A stretch of 64,000 nt of DNA from Microbacterium testaceum StLB037 (GCF_900104345.1 NZ_FNJN01000007.1:62001-126000); one strand, 5' to 3'. Shown: positions 53,740 to 62,743, numbered from the stretch's first letter. Notes: generated from the sequence alone by a model not told the origin. Translations and numbers: made by a program.

Positions 53740-54273
53740 TCAGGCCGAGGCGCGCAGGGTCTCGCCGAGGATCACGTCGCTCTCGAGCGAGAGCAGGTAT
53801 TCCTTCACCTCGGGGTGGCCGCCGTATTCGCCGATCGAGCCGTCGGCGCGGACGACCCGGTGCACCGGGACGACGATCGAGAACGGCGACGACGCGCACG
53901 CCGTTCCCACCGCGCGGGCTGCTCGCGGGGCCCCGGCCATCATCGACACCTCGCCGTACGAGGCGACTTCGCCGTAGGGGATCTCGAGGGTGGCCTCGAG
54001 CGCAGCGCGGGTGAATCCGCGGGCGAAGCGCCAGTCGAGGGCGACATCGAAGGCCCGTCGCGTCCCGTCGAAGTACTCCTCGAGCTGCGAGACCAGGGGG
54101 TGGTCCGTGGGCTGATGGTGCTCGGGGACGACCCCGAGACGGTGCGCGATCTCGGCGCGCGCGAGCTCGAGACCGTCGAGGGCCACATTCAGACGCACGA
54201 GGGCGTCGTCGACGAAGGTCAGCAGGATCGGCCCGACGGGGCTGTCGTATTCGGTGCTGGTGACTCTGTTCAT
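53740..54273 (-). CDS. Alkyltransferase-like protein (Ogt family, active Cys replaced)
   Basis: A 177-residue member of the O6-alkylguanine-DNA alkyltransferase family with full N-terminal and DNA-binding domains. The Arg finger region reads YGEVSMMAGAPRAARAVG and the C-terminal GEYGGHPEVKEYLL is normal. The active-site motif PCHR is PVHR: codon GTG encodes Val137 instead of Cys, and the preceding NP is SP. It cannot accept an alkyl group. It fits the alkyltransferase-like (ATL) class, which bind O6-alkylguanine and hand it to excision repair; known ATLs often have Trp here. Confidence 0.85.
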   Translation of the reverse strand: MNRVTSTEYDSPVGPILLTFVDDALVRLNVALDGLELARAEIAHRLGVVPEHHQPTDHPLVSQLEEYFDGTRRAFDVALDWRFARGFTRAALEATLEIPYGEVASYGEVSMMAGAPRAARAVGTACASSPFSIVVPVHRVVRADGSIGEYGGHPEVKEYLLSLESDVILGETLRASA

Positions 54274-54434
54274 ACGCTCATCCTCATGACCGTGCCCGGG
54301 GCGTGCGCCGCGATCGCGCGCGAATGGGGAGGATCTCGCCGACTCCCTACCTGGGGAGGAAGAGCCGGTGGCGCGGCGTGTCGCCGATTACCGCGAAACT
54401 CGGGCCCGCTGCGCACGATCCCGCACTGCCCGGC

Positions 54435-54440
54435 TTAGTC
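54435..54440 (+). promoter_or_regulatory. -10 box of helicase-like gene
   Basis: TAGTCT, 32 nt before GTG 54473; -35 not clear. Supports the downstream start. Confidence 0.4.
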
Positions 54441-54472
54441 TGACAGGTGTGTGGCGAGCTGAGGACGGTGCC

Positions 54473-57400
54473 GTGATCGGCACTGACGGAGACGAGACGG
54501 TGTCGTCCGTCGATCCCGGCGACCTGCGATTGTCGGAACCCGGCATCGTGGTTCGCCACGTGGCCGACCCCGAACGCGACCGGATCCGGTCCGAGGCTGC
54601 GGCTCTCGGCGGACGTTCGACCCTCCTGCGCTTCGACGACGCCCGCGATGCCGGCATCGACATCACGAAGGCGCACCCGGGTTCGCTCCCGCAGTTCATC
54701 ACGGGTCGCGCGACGATGCTGTCGAACCTCTTCCGCGACGAGGTGGCCCTGCGCACGGCCCGCATGGCCGCCGAGCGCATCACGGCGAAGAACGTCGAGC
54801 TGCGCACCGCGCGCGGCCTCGAGCCCGTGCACCTCGCGGTGGGCCTGTCGGCGTGGAAGATCGGGGGAGTGGAGTGGTCCGCTCCGGTCCTCCTGCGCCC
54901 GCTCGCCATCCGCCGCCACCACGGTGACTTCGAACTGAAGCTGCACGGCGCGTTCGTCATGAACCCCGAGCTCGCTCGCGCGTTCCGCACGCACCTCGGC
55001 ATCCAGATCGATCCCGCGGCTCTCGCGGGCCTCGCCTACGACCAGGGCGTGTTCAAGCCGCAGCCGGTCATCGACCACATCCGCCGCCTCACTTCGCACG
55101 TGCCGACCTTCGTCGTGCACCCGCGTCTGGTGATCTCGTCGTTCGCCGACGTCGGATCGGGTATGGCTCGCGACACGCACGACCTCGACCACACCCTCTT
55201 GAACGCGCTCGCCGGTCACCCCGACGACCGCGCGCGCATCACGGTGCGTCGCGACGACCCGCAGGTCGTGAGCCCCGACGAGCGCACTCCCGCTGCCGAC
55301 ACCCTGCTCCTCGACGCGGATGCCGAGCAGGAGCGCGTCCTCGCCCGCATCGCCGCGGGGCAGTCGCTCGCCGTGCACACCCTGCCCGGCACGGGCGGCA
55401 CGCAGACGGTCATCAACGCGATCGGGCAGCTCGTCCACGACAACAAGCGCGTGCTCGTGGTCAGTGCCCGTCGCTCGACGCTCGACGGCATCCGTCACCG
55501 TCTGGCCGGAGTCGGCCTCACGGGTCTCGCCGTCTCTCCGAACCACGTGCGTCGCGACCTCATCCGCGCGATCGGTCGCAACGAGAAGGCCGACCAGCCG
55601 AAGGTCGCCGAGATCGACGACGCCCTCGTGCGTCTGCGCACGGTCCTGCGCGACTACCGCTCCGCCGTGACCGAGCCGCACCTGGCGCTGGGCGTCTCGG
55701 CGCTCGACATCCTGCGCGCGCTGACGTCGTTGGCATCCACTTCTCCCGCTCCGTCGACCGAGGCCCGCTTCGATCTCGCGACCCTCGAGAGACTCGCCGG
55801 ACGACGGGATGCCGCGGCCCGGGCGCTCGCGATGGCCGCGCGCCTCGGCGAGTTCCGCTTCGGGCCCGACGATTCGCCCTGGTACGGTGTCAGCTTCTCG
55901 CGGACCGAGGACGCGCGTGCGGCGCACGATCTCGCGGGCAAGCTCCACAGCAGCGACGTTCCTCGTCTGCTCGAGCGCGGGTACGAGCTCATCGCGCAGA
56001 CGCGCATGCGCCCGTTCCAGACGGTGTCCGAGCTCGGGTCGTACCTGAAGCTCCTGCAGGGCATCCGCGAGTCGCTCGATCGCTTCAGCCCGAGTGTCTT
56101 CGAGCGTCCGCTCGGCGAGCTCATCGACGCGCACTCGCCGCGCCGCGACGCCTCCGCGATGAGCGGTCCCAACCGTCGTCGCCTCAAGCGGCTGTCGAAG
56201 GAGTACGTGCGCCCGGGCGTCCACGTGCCCGACATGTACGAGGCGCTCGTGCGCATCCAGCAGCAGCGTACGGAGTGGCAGCGCGTCGTCGACGCCGGCG
56301 TCACCCCCGAGGTGCCGCTGGGTCTCGCGGACGTCCACGTCGCGTGGCAGCGCACCGACGCCCTGCTCGGCGAACTCGATCAGATCCTCGGCCGTCAGGG
56401 CTCCGAGCGCCTCGCGACCCTGCCCGTGCAGCGTCTCGTGCGCACCCTCGCCGGTCTCGCCGCGGAGTCGACCTTCTTCGACAACCTCGTCGAGCGCGCG
56501 CAACTGCGTTCCGAGCTCGCGCGCCTGGGTCTCGAGCAGCTCCTCGTCGAGCTCTCGGTGCGCCACGTTCCCGAGGAGCGCGTGGGGGCCGAACTCGAGT
56601 TCGCGTGGTGGCAGTCGGCCCTCGAGCACCTGCTGCGCACCGACCGTGCTCTTCTCGGTGCGAACACGAGCGTCGTCGACCGTCTCGAGCGCGACTTCCG
56701 ACTCGTCGACGAGGCCCACGCCGCTGCGGCCGGCCCGTTGCTCGCCGCTCAGCTCGCGACGCAGTGGCGTATCGGCATCGTCGATCACGCCGACGAGGCG
56801 GCCGCCCTCAAGCGCGTCCTGAAGGACGGCCTGCACACGGCGCAGGAGATGTCGGATGCCGCGCCCACCCTGCTGCGCACGCTCGCGCCGGTGTGGCTCG
56901 CGTCGCCGTACGAGGTTCCCGACGTTCCGACCGATCTCGCGTTCGACGTCGTCATCATCGCGGATGCCGCGGCCCTGTGCCTCGCCGAGGCGGCCCCGGC
57001 CCTGCGCCGGGCTCGCCAGGTCGTGCTGTTCGGCGACCCGGTGGTGCAGAAGCCCACCCCCTTCCGCGTGAGCGCGTCGATCGCCGCCGGCCCCGACGAG
57101 GCCGACGAGGTCCCCTTCGACGAGACCTCGGTCTTCGAGCGCATCGCCGAGCTGCTGCCCGTCGAGACGCTCACCCGCAGCTACCGCGCCGGCGGCGAGG
57201 ATCTCTCGCAGCTGGTGAACGACGCCTTCTACGGCGGAGAGATCGTCTCGCTTCCCTGGGCCGGTTCGTACCTCGGCCGCGGCAGCCTGAGCGTCGATTA
57301 CGTCGAGGGCGGTGTCGGTGCCCCCGACCCCGTCAGCGGCGCGGTCGAGAGCCCCGATGCCGAGGTCGCCCGCGTCGTCACGCTCGTCGTCGAGCACGCC

Positions 57401-58180
57401 GTGAACCGGGCGTCCGAATCGCTCATGGTCGTCACCGCCAGCCGCAAGCACGCCGAGCGCGTGCGTGCCTCGGTCGTGGCGGCGTTGGCCGGACGCTCCG
57501 ACGTCGCCGAGTTCATCTCGAGGGATGCCGCCGAGCCCTTCGCCGTGCTGACGCTCGAGGAGTCCGTGGCCGAGAGTCGCGACCGCGTGGTGTTCTCGCT
57601 CGGCTTCGGTCTCACGCGCCACGGTCGCGTACTGAGCGACTTCGGCGACCTGTCGACGCCCGATGGGGAGCGACTGCTCACCGTCGGGATGACGCGTGCT
57701 CGCCGTTCGATGGTGATCGTGTCGTCGATCCGTCCCTCGGCGTTCGACGACGGCCGCCTCGAGCACGGTGCCGCGACCCTCATGGGCATTCTGGGCAATG
57801 TCGCGTCGCGCAGCCGCGAGACGCGCCTCGAAGACCTCGCCGATCCGCTGACCCGCGCCCTGGCGCGCGAGCTGCGCAGACTCGGCATCGAGGTCGACGT
57901 CGATTACCGCGGGTTGCTTCCCCTCGTCGCTCGCTACCAGGGCAAGGCGGTGGTGGCCGAGAGCGATCCCGAGACCATCGGCGAATCCCTCCGCGAGACC
58001 CTCCGTCTGCGGCCGCAGATCCTCCGCCGCCTCGGCTGGCACTACGTGCGCGTGCACGCGTTCGATCTGTACAGCGACCCCGCGGGCGTGGCATCCCGTA
58101 TCGGGGAGCTCCTGGGGATCGCTCCCGACGACGCGGTCGCCCCCGATGCGACCACCGAGTCGCTCGATCTCCCCGACTGA
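54473..58180 (+). CDS. Large SF1 helicase-nuclease homologue with degenerate active sites
   Basis: A 1235-residue protein (from GTG 54473, GAGGAC 6 nt upstream; the frame is open to 54368). Its layout matches the SF1 helicases related to DUF4011/Hhe-type proteins with a C-terminal Vsr-like nuclease. Motif I should be GTGKS/T but is GTGGTQT (Gly309 for Lys). Motif II should be DEAS but is ADAA (Ala830-Asp831). Motif III GDP and motif VI MTRARRSMVIVSS remain; motif V is changed (AESRDRVV). The nuclease end keeps PQILRRLGWHYVRVHAFDLYSDP but has lost the catalytic Asp (LLPLVA) and the His after ESD. Probably a DNA-binding pseudoenzyme. Role unknown. Confidence 0.82.
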   Translation: MIGTDGDETVSSVDPGDLRLSEPGIVVRHVADPERDRIRSEAAALGGRSTLLRFDDARDAGIDITKAHPGSLPQFITGRATMLSNLFRDEVALRTARMAAERITAKNVELRTARGLEPVHLAVGLSAWKIGGVEWSAPVLLRPLAIRRHHGDFELKLHGAFVMNPELARAFRTHLGIQIDPAALAGLAYDQGVFKPQPVIDHIRRLTSHVPTFVVHPRLVISSFADVGSGMARDTHDLDHTLLNALAGHPDDRARITVRRDDPQVVSPDERTPAADTLLLDADAEQERVLARIAAGQSLAVHTLPGTGGTQTVINAIGQLVHDNKRVLVVSARRSTLDGIRHRLAGVGLTGLAVSPNHVRRDLIRAIGRNEKADQPKVAEIDDALVRLRTVLRDYRSAVTEPHLALGVSALDILRALTSLASTSPAPSTEARFDLATLERLAGRRDAAARALAMAARLGEFRFGPDDSPWYGVSFSRTEDARAAHDLAGKLHSSDVPRLLERGYELIAQTRMRPFQTVSELGSYLKLLQGIRESLDRFSPSVFERPLGELIDAHSPRRDASAMSGPNRRRLKRLSKEYVRPGVHVPDMYEALVRIQQQRTEWQRVVDAGVTPEVPLGLADVHVAWQRTDALLGELDQILGRQGSERLATLPVQRLVRTLAGLAAESTFFDNLVERAQLRSELARLGLEQLLVELSVRHVPEERVGAELEFAWWQSALEHLLRTDRALLGANTSVVDRLERDFRLVDEAHAAAAGPLLAAQLATQWRIGIVDHADEAAALKRVLKDGLHTAQEMSDAAPTLLRTLAPVWLASPYEVPDVPTDLAFDVVIIADAAALCLAEAAPALRRARQVVLFGDPVVQKPTPFRVSASIAAGPDEADEVPFDETSVFERIAELLPVETLTRSYRAGGEDLSQLVNDAFYGGEIVSLPWAGSYLGRGSLSVDYVEGGVGAPDPVSGAVESPDAEVARVVTLVVEHAVNRASESLMVVTASRKHAERVRASVVAALAGRSDVAEFISRDAAEPFAVLTLEESVAESRDRVVFSLGFGLTRHGRVLSDFGDLSTPDGERLLTVGMTRARRSMVIVSSIRPSAFDDGRLEHGAATLMGILGNVASRSRETRLEDLADPLTRALARELRRLGIEVDVDYRGLLPLVARYQGKAVVAESDPETIGESLRETLRLRPQILRRLGWHYVRVHAFDLYSDPAGVASRIGELLGIAPDDAVAPDATTESLDLPD

Positions 58181-58187
58181 GCGCGTG

Positions 58188-58424
58188 ATGAGCGACACCC
58201 CGCACGATGCCGTCCCCGAGGCGGACGTGACGAGCGGTCGCGGCACCGAGCGTCAGCCGGTCGTCCGCGTCCGCGGTGCTCGTCGGGCGCGCCTTCTCGC
58301 CGCCCCGGGCACGACCGCCGAACCGGCGCCGGCCGATGATCCCGCGCGCGGGACGGGTGCGCGGCCCGCGGCATCCGGCCCCAACGACGAGCGCATGATG
58401 CGCGACGTCCCGCCGCACTACTGA
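58188..58424 (+). CDS. Small hypothetical protein
   Basis: A 78-residue disordered-looking protein, Ala/Pro/Arg-rich, with the motif VVRVRGARRARLL and the end NDERMMRDVPPHY, which looks conserved rather than random. It starts 7 nt after the helicase-like gene, so it is in the same operon. Function unknown. Confidence 0.6.
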   Translation: MSDTPHDAVPEADVTSGRGTERQPVVRVRGARRARLLAAPGTTAEPAPADDPARGTGARPAASGPNDERMMRDVPPHY

Positions 58425-58438
58425 CCCGCGCAGACGAA

Positions 58439-58479
58439 ACGGCGCCCGGACCGGGATGCGATCCCGGCGCGGACGCCGT
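58439..58479 (+). terminator. Hairpin between convergent genes
   Basis: Imperfect long stem with outer ACGGCG/CGCCGT and inner CCGGGA/TCCCGG. Confidence 0.5.
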
Positions 58480-58499
58480 CAGGGTGGGGCGATATCGGT

Positions 58500-58919
58500 T
58501 CAGAGTTTGTTCTGGCGCTCCAGCAGGTCGCGGATCTGCACGAGCAGCTCCTGCTCCGTCGGCAGCTTCGGCTCGTCCGAGGCGGGCTCGTTCACCCCGG
58601 CGCGCGCGGCGGCGATGGCCTTCCACCGGTTCATCGGGTAGACGAACACGAGGTAGACGACGATCGCCACGGCGAAGAAGCTGATGATCGCCGAGAGCAG
58701 GGTGGGGAGGGGGAAGACCACTTCCTGCCCGTAGATGCCCGTGATCGTCGGCCCGACCTCGCCGTTCTCGGCGGGCTTGTAGAACACCTCGATCAGCGGG
58801 GTGATGACCGCCGCGACGATGGCGTTGACGACCGCCGTGAACGCCGCGCCGATGACCACCGCGACGGCGAGGTCGATGACGTTCCCGCGGAGGATGAACT
58901 CCTTGAATCCCTTGATCAT
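58500..58919 (-). CDS. mscL: Large-conductance mechanosensitive channel MscL
   Basis: A 139-residue MscL: MIKGFKEFILRGNVIDLAVAVVIG is the N-terminal amphipathic helix and pore helix TM1 (key core DLAVAVVIGAAF), then a periplasmic loop and TM2 (IISFFAVAIVVYLVFVYPMN), and the cytosolic helix LLVQIRDLLERQ. Opens under hypo-osmotic shock. Confidence 0.95.
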   Translation of the reverse strand: MIKGFKEFILRGNVIDLAVAVVIGAAFTAVVNAIVAAVITPLIEVFYKPAENGEVGPTITGIYGQEVVFPLPTLLSAIISFFAVAIVVYLVFVYPMNRWKAIAAARAGVNEPASDEPKLPTEQELLVQIRDLLERQNKL

Positions 58920-58953
58920 GCGCTGGCTCCTCTCAGGCCGCGCCGACTCGGGC

Positions 58954-59223
58954 TCAGGAGGCCGAGGACGGGGCGGACGACTTCGATTCCGACTTCGATG
59001 ATGTCGAAGAACCGGTCGAGCCGCTACCGGACCCGCCGGAGGTGGAGCTGCGGGAGTCGGTGCGGTAGAACCCCGAGCCGTTGAACGTCACGCCGATCGA
59101 TCCGTACTGCTTGCGCACCTCGCCGCCGCACTCGGGGCACTCGGTGAGGGCGGCGTCCGCGAACGACTGGACCGCGTCGAAACGGTGACCGCACTGCTTG
59201 CAGGCGTAGGAGTAGGTGGGCAT
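58954..59223 (-). CDS. FmdB-family zinc-ribbon protein
   Basis: An 89-residue protein: FmdB zinc ribbon MPTYSYACKQCGHRF...CPECGGEVRK (two CxxC pairs), GFYRTD motif, and a Ser/Gly/Lys-rich disordered tail. Probably a regulatory or assembly factor; role unclear. Lies 17 nt after the cyclo-ligase gene. Confidence 0.88.
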   Translation of the reverse strand: MPTYSYACKQCGHRFDAVQSFADAALTECPECGGEVRKQYGSIGVTFNGSGFYRTDSRSSTSGGSGSGSTGSSTSSKSESKSSAPSSAS

Positions 59224-59240
59224 GAGCGTCCTTCGGGTGT

Positions 59241-59837
59241 TCAGGAGGTGTGGGCGGCGAGCGGAAGCGTGCGCGTGGGGGTGACCACGCCCGTGACGGG
59301 CTGGTCGTGCACGTCGCGCGGCACGTCGTCGATGAGCTCGGAGTCGAAGATGACCGCGTACACCGGCGGGCACTTCTCCATCGAGCCGAGGGTCTTGTCG
59401 AAGTAGCCGCGGCCCCAGCCGAGACGCATGCCCTGGTGATCGACGGCGGCAGCCGGGATGATCAGGAGGTCGACGTCGTTGACGGCGATCGGCCCCAGAA
59501 CGTCACCGATCGGTTCGGGAAGCCCGAACAGTCCCTCGGTGATCTCGGTGTCGGGAGTGGCCACGCTCCAGTCGAGCAGACCGTCTTCGCGGGTGATCGG
59601 GAGCAGGACCCGGATGCCGCGCCCCACCGCCGCGCGGACGAAGGCGTGCGTGCCGGGCTCGGTGGGGGTTGACAGGAAACACGAGATGCTGCGCGCGCCG
59701 AGGCGGGCGACGAGGGCGTCGAGCTGCTCTGTGACGCCGGCCGCGGCCACCTCGCGCGCATGGGCGGAGATGGTCTGGCGGCGTTCGCGCAGATCGGCGC
59801 GCAGTGCGCGCTTGGCCTGCTCGATACGATCCGGCAT
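59241..59837 (-). CDS. fthC: 5-formyltetrahydrofolate cyclo-ligase
   Basis: A 198-residue cyclo-ligase (5-formyl-THF to 5,10-methenyl-THF, ATP-dependent). IEQAKRALRADLRERRQ is the N-terminus; VNDVDLLIIPAAAVDHQGMRLGWGRGYFDK is the family signature (core RLGWGRGYFDK). ATG 59837 has a minus-strand TAGACT 6 nt upstream and no ribosome site. Confidence 0.93.
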   Translation of the reverse strand: MPDRIEQAKRALRADLRERRQTISAHAREVAAAGVTEQLDALVARLGARSISCFLSTPTEPGTHAFVRAAVGRGIRVLLPITREDGLLDWSVATPDTEITEGLFGLPEPIGDVLGPIAVNDVDLLIIPAAAVDHQGMRLGWGRGYFDKTLGSMEKCPPVYAVIFDSELIDDVPRDVHDQPVTGVVTPTRTLPLAAHTS

Positions 59838-59899
59838 GCGTTAAGTCTACGGGTGGGCGCGTTACCGGCGGTGTCGTAGGACCCCGCTAAGGTATGCCC

Positions 59900-60793
59900 A
59901 TGCCTCATAAGCCCTTCAAGGCCGTCATCCCGGCCGCCGGACTCGGTACGCGCTTCCTGCCCGCCACGAAGGCGATGCCCAAAGAGATGCTGCCCGTCGT
60001 CGACAAGCCGGCCATCCAGTACGTCGTCGAAGAGGCCACCGGCGCCGGCATCGAAGACGTCCTGATCATCATCGGTCGCAACAAGAACAACATCGCCAAC
60101 CACTTCGACTCGATGCCCGAGCTCGAGGCGAAGCTGCGCGAGAAGGGCGATGACGACAAGCTCGCCAAGGTCGAGCACTCGTCCGAGCTCGCCGACATCC
60201 ACATGGTGCGTCAGGGCGAGCCGAAGGGTCTGGGTCACGCGGTGCTGCGTGCGCGCAGCCACGTCGGCGACCACCCCTTCGCCGTCCTGCTGGGCGACGA
60301 CCTCATCGACGAGCGCGACCCGCTGCTCACCAAGATGATGGACGAGTACGACAAGCGCGGCGGTGCCACCGTCATCGCGCTGATGGAGGTCGATCCCGCC
60401 CACATCCACCTCTACGGCGTGGCCGCCGTCGAGGCCACCGACGAAGAAGACGTCGTCAAGGTCACGCAGCTCGTCGAGAAGCCCAAGGCCGAAGACGCGC
60501 CCTCGAACCTGGCGATCATCGGTCGGTACGTTCTCGGTCCCGATGTCTTCGACATCCTCGAGCGCACCGAGCCCGGCAAGGGCGGCGAGATCCAGCTGAC
60601 CGATGCCCTCGAAGAGCTCGCGACCGGTGGTGGCGACGGCGGCGGCGTGTACGGCGTCGTCTTCCGCGGGCGTCGTTACGACACCGGCGACCGTGTCGAC
60701 TACATCAAGGCGATCGTGCAGCTGGCTGCCGACCGCGACGACCTCGGCCCCGCCCTCCGCCCCTGGTTCAAGGAGTTCGCGCAGGGTCTCTGA
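59900..60793 (+). CDS. galU: UTP-glucose-1-phosphate uridylyltransferase GalU
   Basis: A 297-residue nucleotidyltransferase making UDP-glucose for envelope glycans. The signature AAGLGTRFLPATKAMPKEML and the LGDD metal site are intact. Two ATGs (59894, 59900) are in frame. 59900 is chosen: TAAGGT (59888-59893) lies exactly 6 nt before it as a -10, suggesting leaderless initiation, although TAAGG could also serve as a weak ribosome site. Confidence 0.95.
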   Translation: MPHKPFKAVIPAAGLGTRFLPATKAMPKEMLPVVDKPAIQYVVEEATGAGIEDVLIIIGRNKNNIANHFDSMPELEAKLREKGDDDKLAKVEHSSELADIHMVRQGEPKGLGHAVLRARSHVGDHPFAVLLGDDLIDERDPLLTKMMDEYDKRGGATVIALMEVDPAHIHLYGVAAVEATDEEDVVKVTQLVEKPKAEDAPSNLAIIGRYVLGPDVFDILERTEPGKGGEIQLTDALEELATGGGDGGGVYGVVFRGRRYDTGDRVDYIKAIVQLAADRDDLGPALRPWFKEFAQGL

Positions 60794-60808
60794 CCCGGGC
60801 AAGACGCC

Positions 60809-61432
60809 ATGGATCTGTCCGTCCCCCGGCGGCACGGCGACGTGTCGATCCGTCTCATCCGCAATCGCGATGCGCGCGTCCTCCAGCAGCAGCTGATCGA
60901 CAACCGCTCGTGGTTGAAGCGGTGGGAGGCGACCAGCCCCGACGGTCCCGTGTCGTTCGACATGCGCCTCGGCATCCGTCGTCTCCTGCAGCAGTACCGT
61001 GACGGCGTCGGCGTCCCCTTCGTGATGGCGTGGGACGACGACGTCGCCGGGCAGCTGAACGTGTGGGGCGTGTCGCGCGGGTCGCTGGCGTCGGCGACGA
61101 TCGGGTACTGGGTCGCCGAGGAGTTCGCGGGTCGCAACATCACCACGATCAGCGTGGCGATGGCGACCGATGTGTGCTTCACCGAGCTCAACCTGCACCG
61201 CGTCGAGATCTGCATCCGGCCCGAGAACCACGCCAGCCTGCGCGTGGTCGAGAAGCTCGGCTTCCGCTACGAGGGGTTGCGCCGCAAGTACATCCACATC
61301 GACGGCGATTGGCGCGACCACTACGCCTTCGCCCTCGTGCGCGAAGAGGTTCCGTACGGGGTGCTGGACCGATACGTGCGGGGGCAGGTCCCGCCGGATG
61401 CCGCTCGCGTTCCTCCTTCGGATCGGGTCTGA
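60809..61432 (+). CDS. rimJ: GNAT acetyltransferase (RimJ/RimL type)
   Basis: A 207-residue GNAT protein. IGYWVAEEFAGRNITTISVA and LNLHRVEICIRPENHASLRVV carry the acetyl-CoA site, KLGFRYEGLRRKY the C-terminal motif; this is the RimJ-like class that acetylates ribosomal or other N-termini. Starts 16 nt after galU, so co-transcribed. Confidence 0.88.
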   Translation: MDLSVPRRHGDVSIRLIRNRDARVLQQQLIDNRSWLKRWEATSPDGPVSFDMRLGIRRLLQQYRDGVGVPFVMAWDDDVAGQLNVWGVSRGSLASATIGYWVAEEFAGRNITTISVAMATDVCFTELNLHRVEICIRPENHASLRVVEKLGFRYEGLRRKYIHIDGDWRDHYAFALVREEVPYGVLDRYVRGQVPPDAARVPPSDRV

Positions 61433-61532
61433 ACGGTTCCGTTGCGATCCGCCTCCGGTACGTGGCGAAAGTCTCGTCGCGACACGCCGGGGGATGCCGA
61501 GGTGTGATCTCTCGGTGACCTACCTTTATGGC

Positions 61533-62594
61533 ATGGGTGGGCAGGTTCTCAGCGGCGGCGTGATCGTCTTCGTCGCGGTCGCGCTCTGGCTCGTCTATCT
61601 GCTTCCGTCGTGGCAGAGCCGTCACCGGTTCACCTCTGCCGAACGCAATGCCGTGCGTCTCAACCAGGCGCTGCGCGTGCTCGCCGAGACAGCCGAGACG
61701 CCCCGCGAGGTCCGCCTGGAGCTGACGGCCCGCACCGCCCACCAACAGCAGAAGCTCGCGCGCCAGATCCAGGCCGAGAAGGCCCAGACCGAGCTCGCCG
61801 CGGCCAAGGCACGACTCGAGGTGGCTCGTCTCGAGAGTGCCCGCGATCGCGATGTCGTCAAGGAGCAGCGCGCCGCGGCCGTGGACCTGGCTCGTGCCGA
61901 GCGTGCCGCGGCCGTCGAGGTCGCTCGCGCCGAACGCGCTGCCGCGCTCGAGAAGACCCGCGCCGAGCGTGCCGCCGCCGTCGAGCGGGCGCACGCCGAG
62001 CGCGCCGCGGCCGTTGCGCGCCCCGAGGCTCGTCGAGTCCGTGCTCGCCGCCGCTTCCGTCTGAGCGTGACCACGGTGGGCCTTGCGGGCCTTGTTGCCG
62101 CGCTGGTCGGCCTCGCGCAGGTCGTCACCGGGGGAGCGCCGGTGCTACTTTCTCTCGGGTCGGTCGTCGTCGTGGCATCCCTCGTCGTCCTCCGCCGCAT
62201 CTCGGTCGTGGCCGCCCGCACGGCGCCTGTGTCCGTTACGACGTCGGTGGCGACGCGCACGGTCGCGACAGAAGTTCAGGACGTCGCCCTCGTGCCCGAG
62301 CCGCGCCCCACGTGGACGCCTCGCGAGCTTCCGCGCCCGCTCGTCGCGTCGGCCGGGTCGCGTGCCGCCGCCGTGGTCGACGAGCAGATCGCCCGCGAGG
62401 CGCTGCGCGCCGCCGCCCGCGAGGAGGCCGCGCGCGAGTTCGCCGCCGAGCAGGCTCCCACCCCGATCGAGACGGCTCGTCCGGCCGCTGTCGCCCCCGC
62501 TCCGTCGCCGTATGCCGCGATGGGGTACGTCGACGAATCGGAGATCCAGGATCACGTTCAGCGGCTCCTGGCGCGTCGCGCGTCGGGGGAGTGA
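61533..62594 (+). CDS. Membrane protein with hendecad coiled coil
   Basis: A 353-residue protein: N-terminal membrane helix (VLSGGVIVFVAVALWLVYLLP), a long Ala/Glu/Arg coiled coil (residues about 45-170) with an 11-residue repeat of type xxxARAERAAA, two further helices (VGLAGLVAALVGLAQVV and VLLSLGSVVVVASLVVL), then an Ala/Pro-rich cytosolic tail. Unknown family. ATG 61533 is 6 nt after TACCTT (61521-61526), no ribosome site, so probably leaderless. Confidence 0.75.
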   Translation: MGGQVLSGGVIVFVAVALWLVYLLPSWQSRHRFTSAERNAVRLNQALRVLAETAETPREVRLELTARTAHQQQKLARQIQAEKAQTELAAAKARLEVARLESARDRDVVKEQRAAAVDLARAERAAAVEVARAERAAALEKTRAERAAAVERAHAERAAAVARPEARRVRARRRFRLSVTTVGLAGLVAALVGLAQVVTGGAPVLLSLGSVVVVASLVVLRRISVVAARTAPVSVTTSVATRTVATEVQDVALVPEPRPTWTPRELPRPLVASAGSRAAAVVDEQIAREALRAAAREEAAREFAAEQAPTPIETARPAAVAPAPSPYAAMGYVDESEIQDHVQRLLARRASGE

Positions 62595-62743
62595 CGCCGG
62601 CCCGTTCGCGGGTGCCGGGCTCGCTCCGTCGATCTCCCTCTCGACCGATGCTGTCAGCGGCATACGTTGCTCGTCGCGTGCTCGCCGGGGGCAGCGCGCG
62701 TCGAGGTGGGCGCGGATGACGTGATAGTGTTTACGAGGTTTCC

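Noticed and set aside
53740-54273. Functional Ogt methyltransferase
   Set aside because: The catalytic Cys codon is GTG (Val), so suicide alkyl transfer is not possible.
54347-58246. 1299-codon minus-strand ORF opposite the helicase-like gene
   Set aside because: Antisense of a high-GC coding frame; composition Arg/Glu/Val-rich with no domain.
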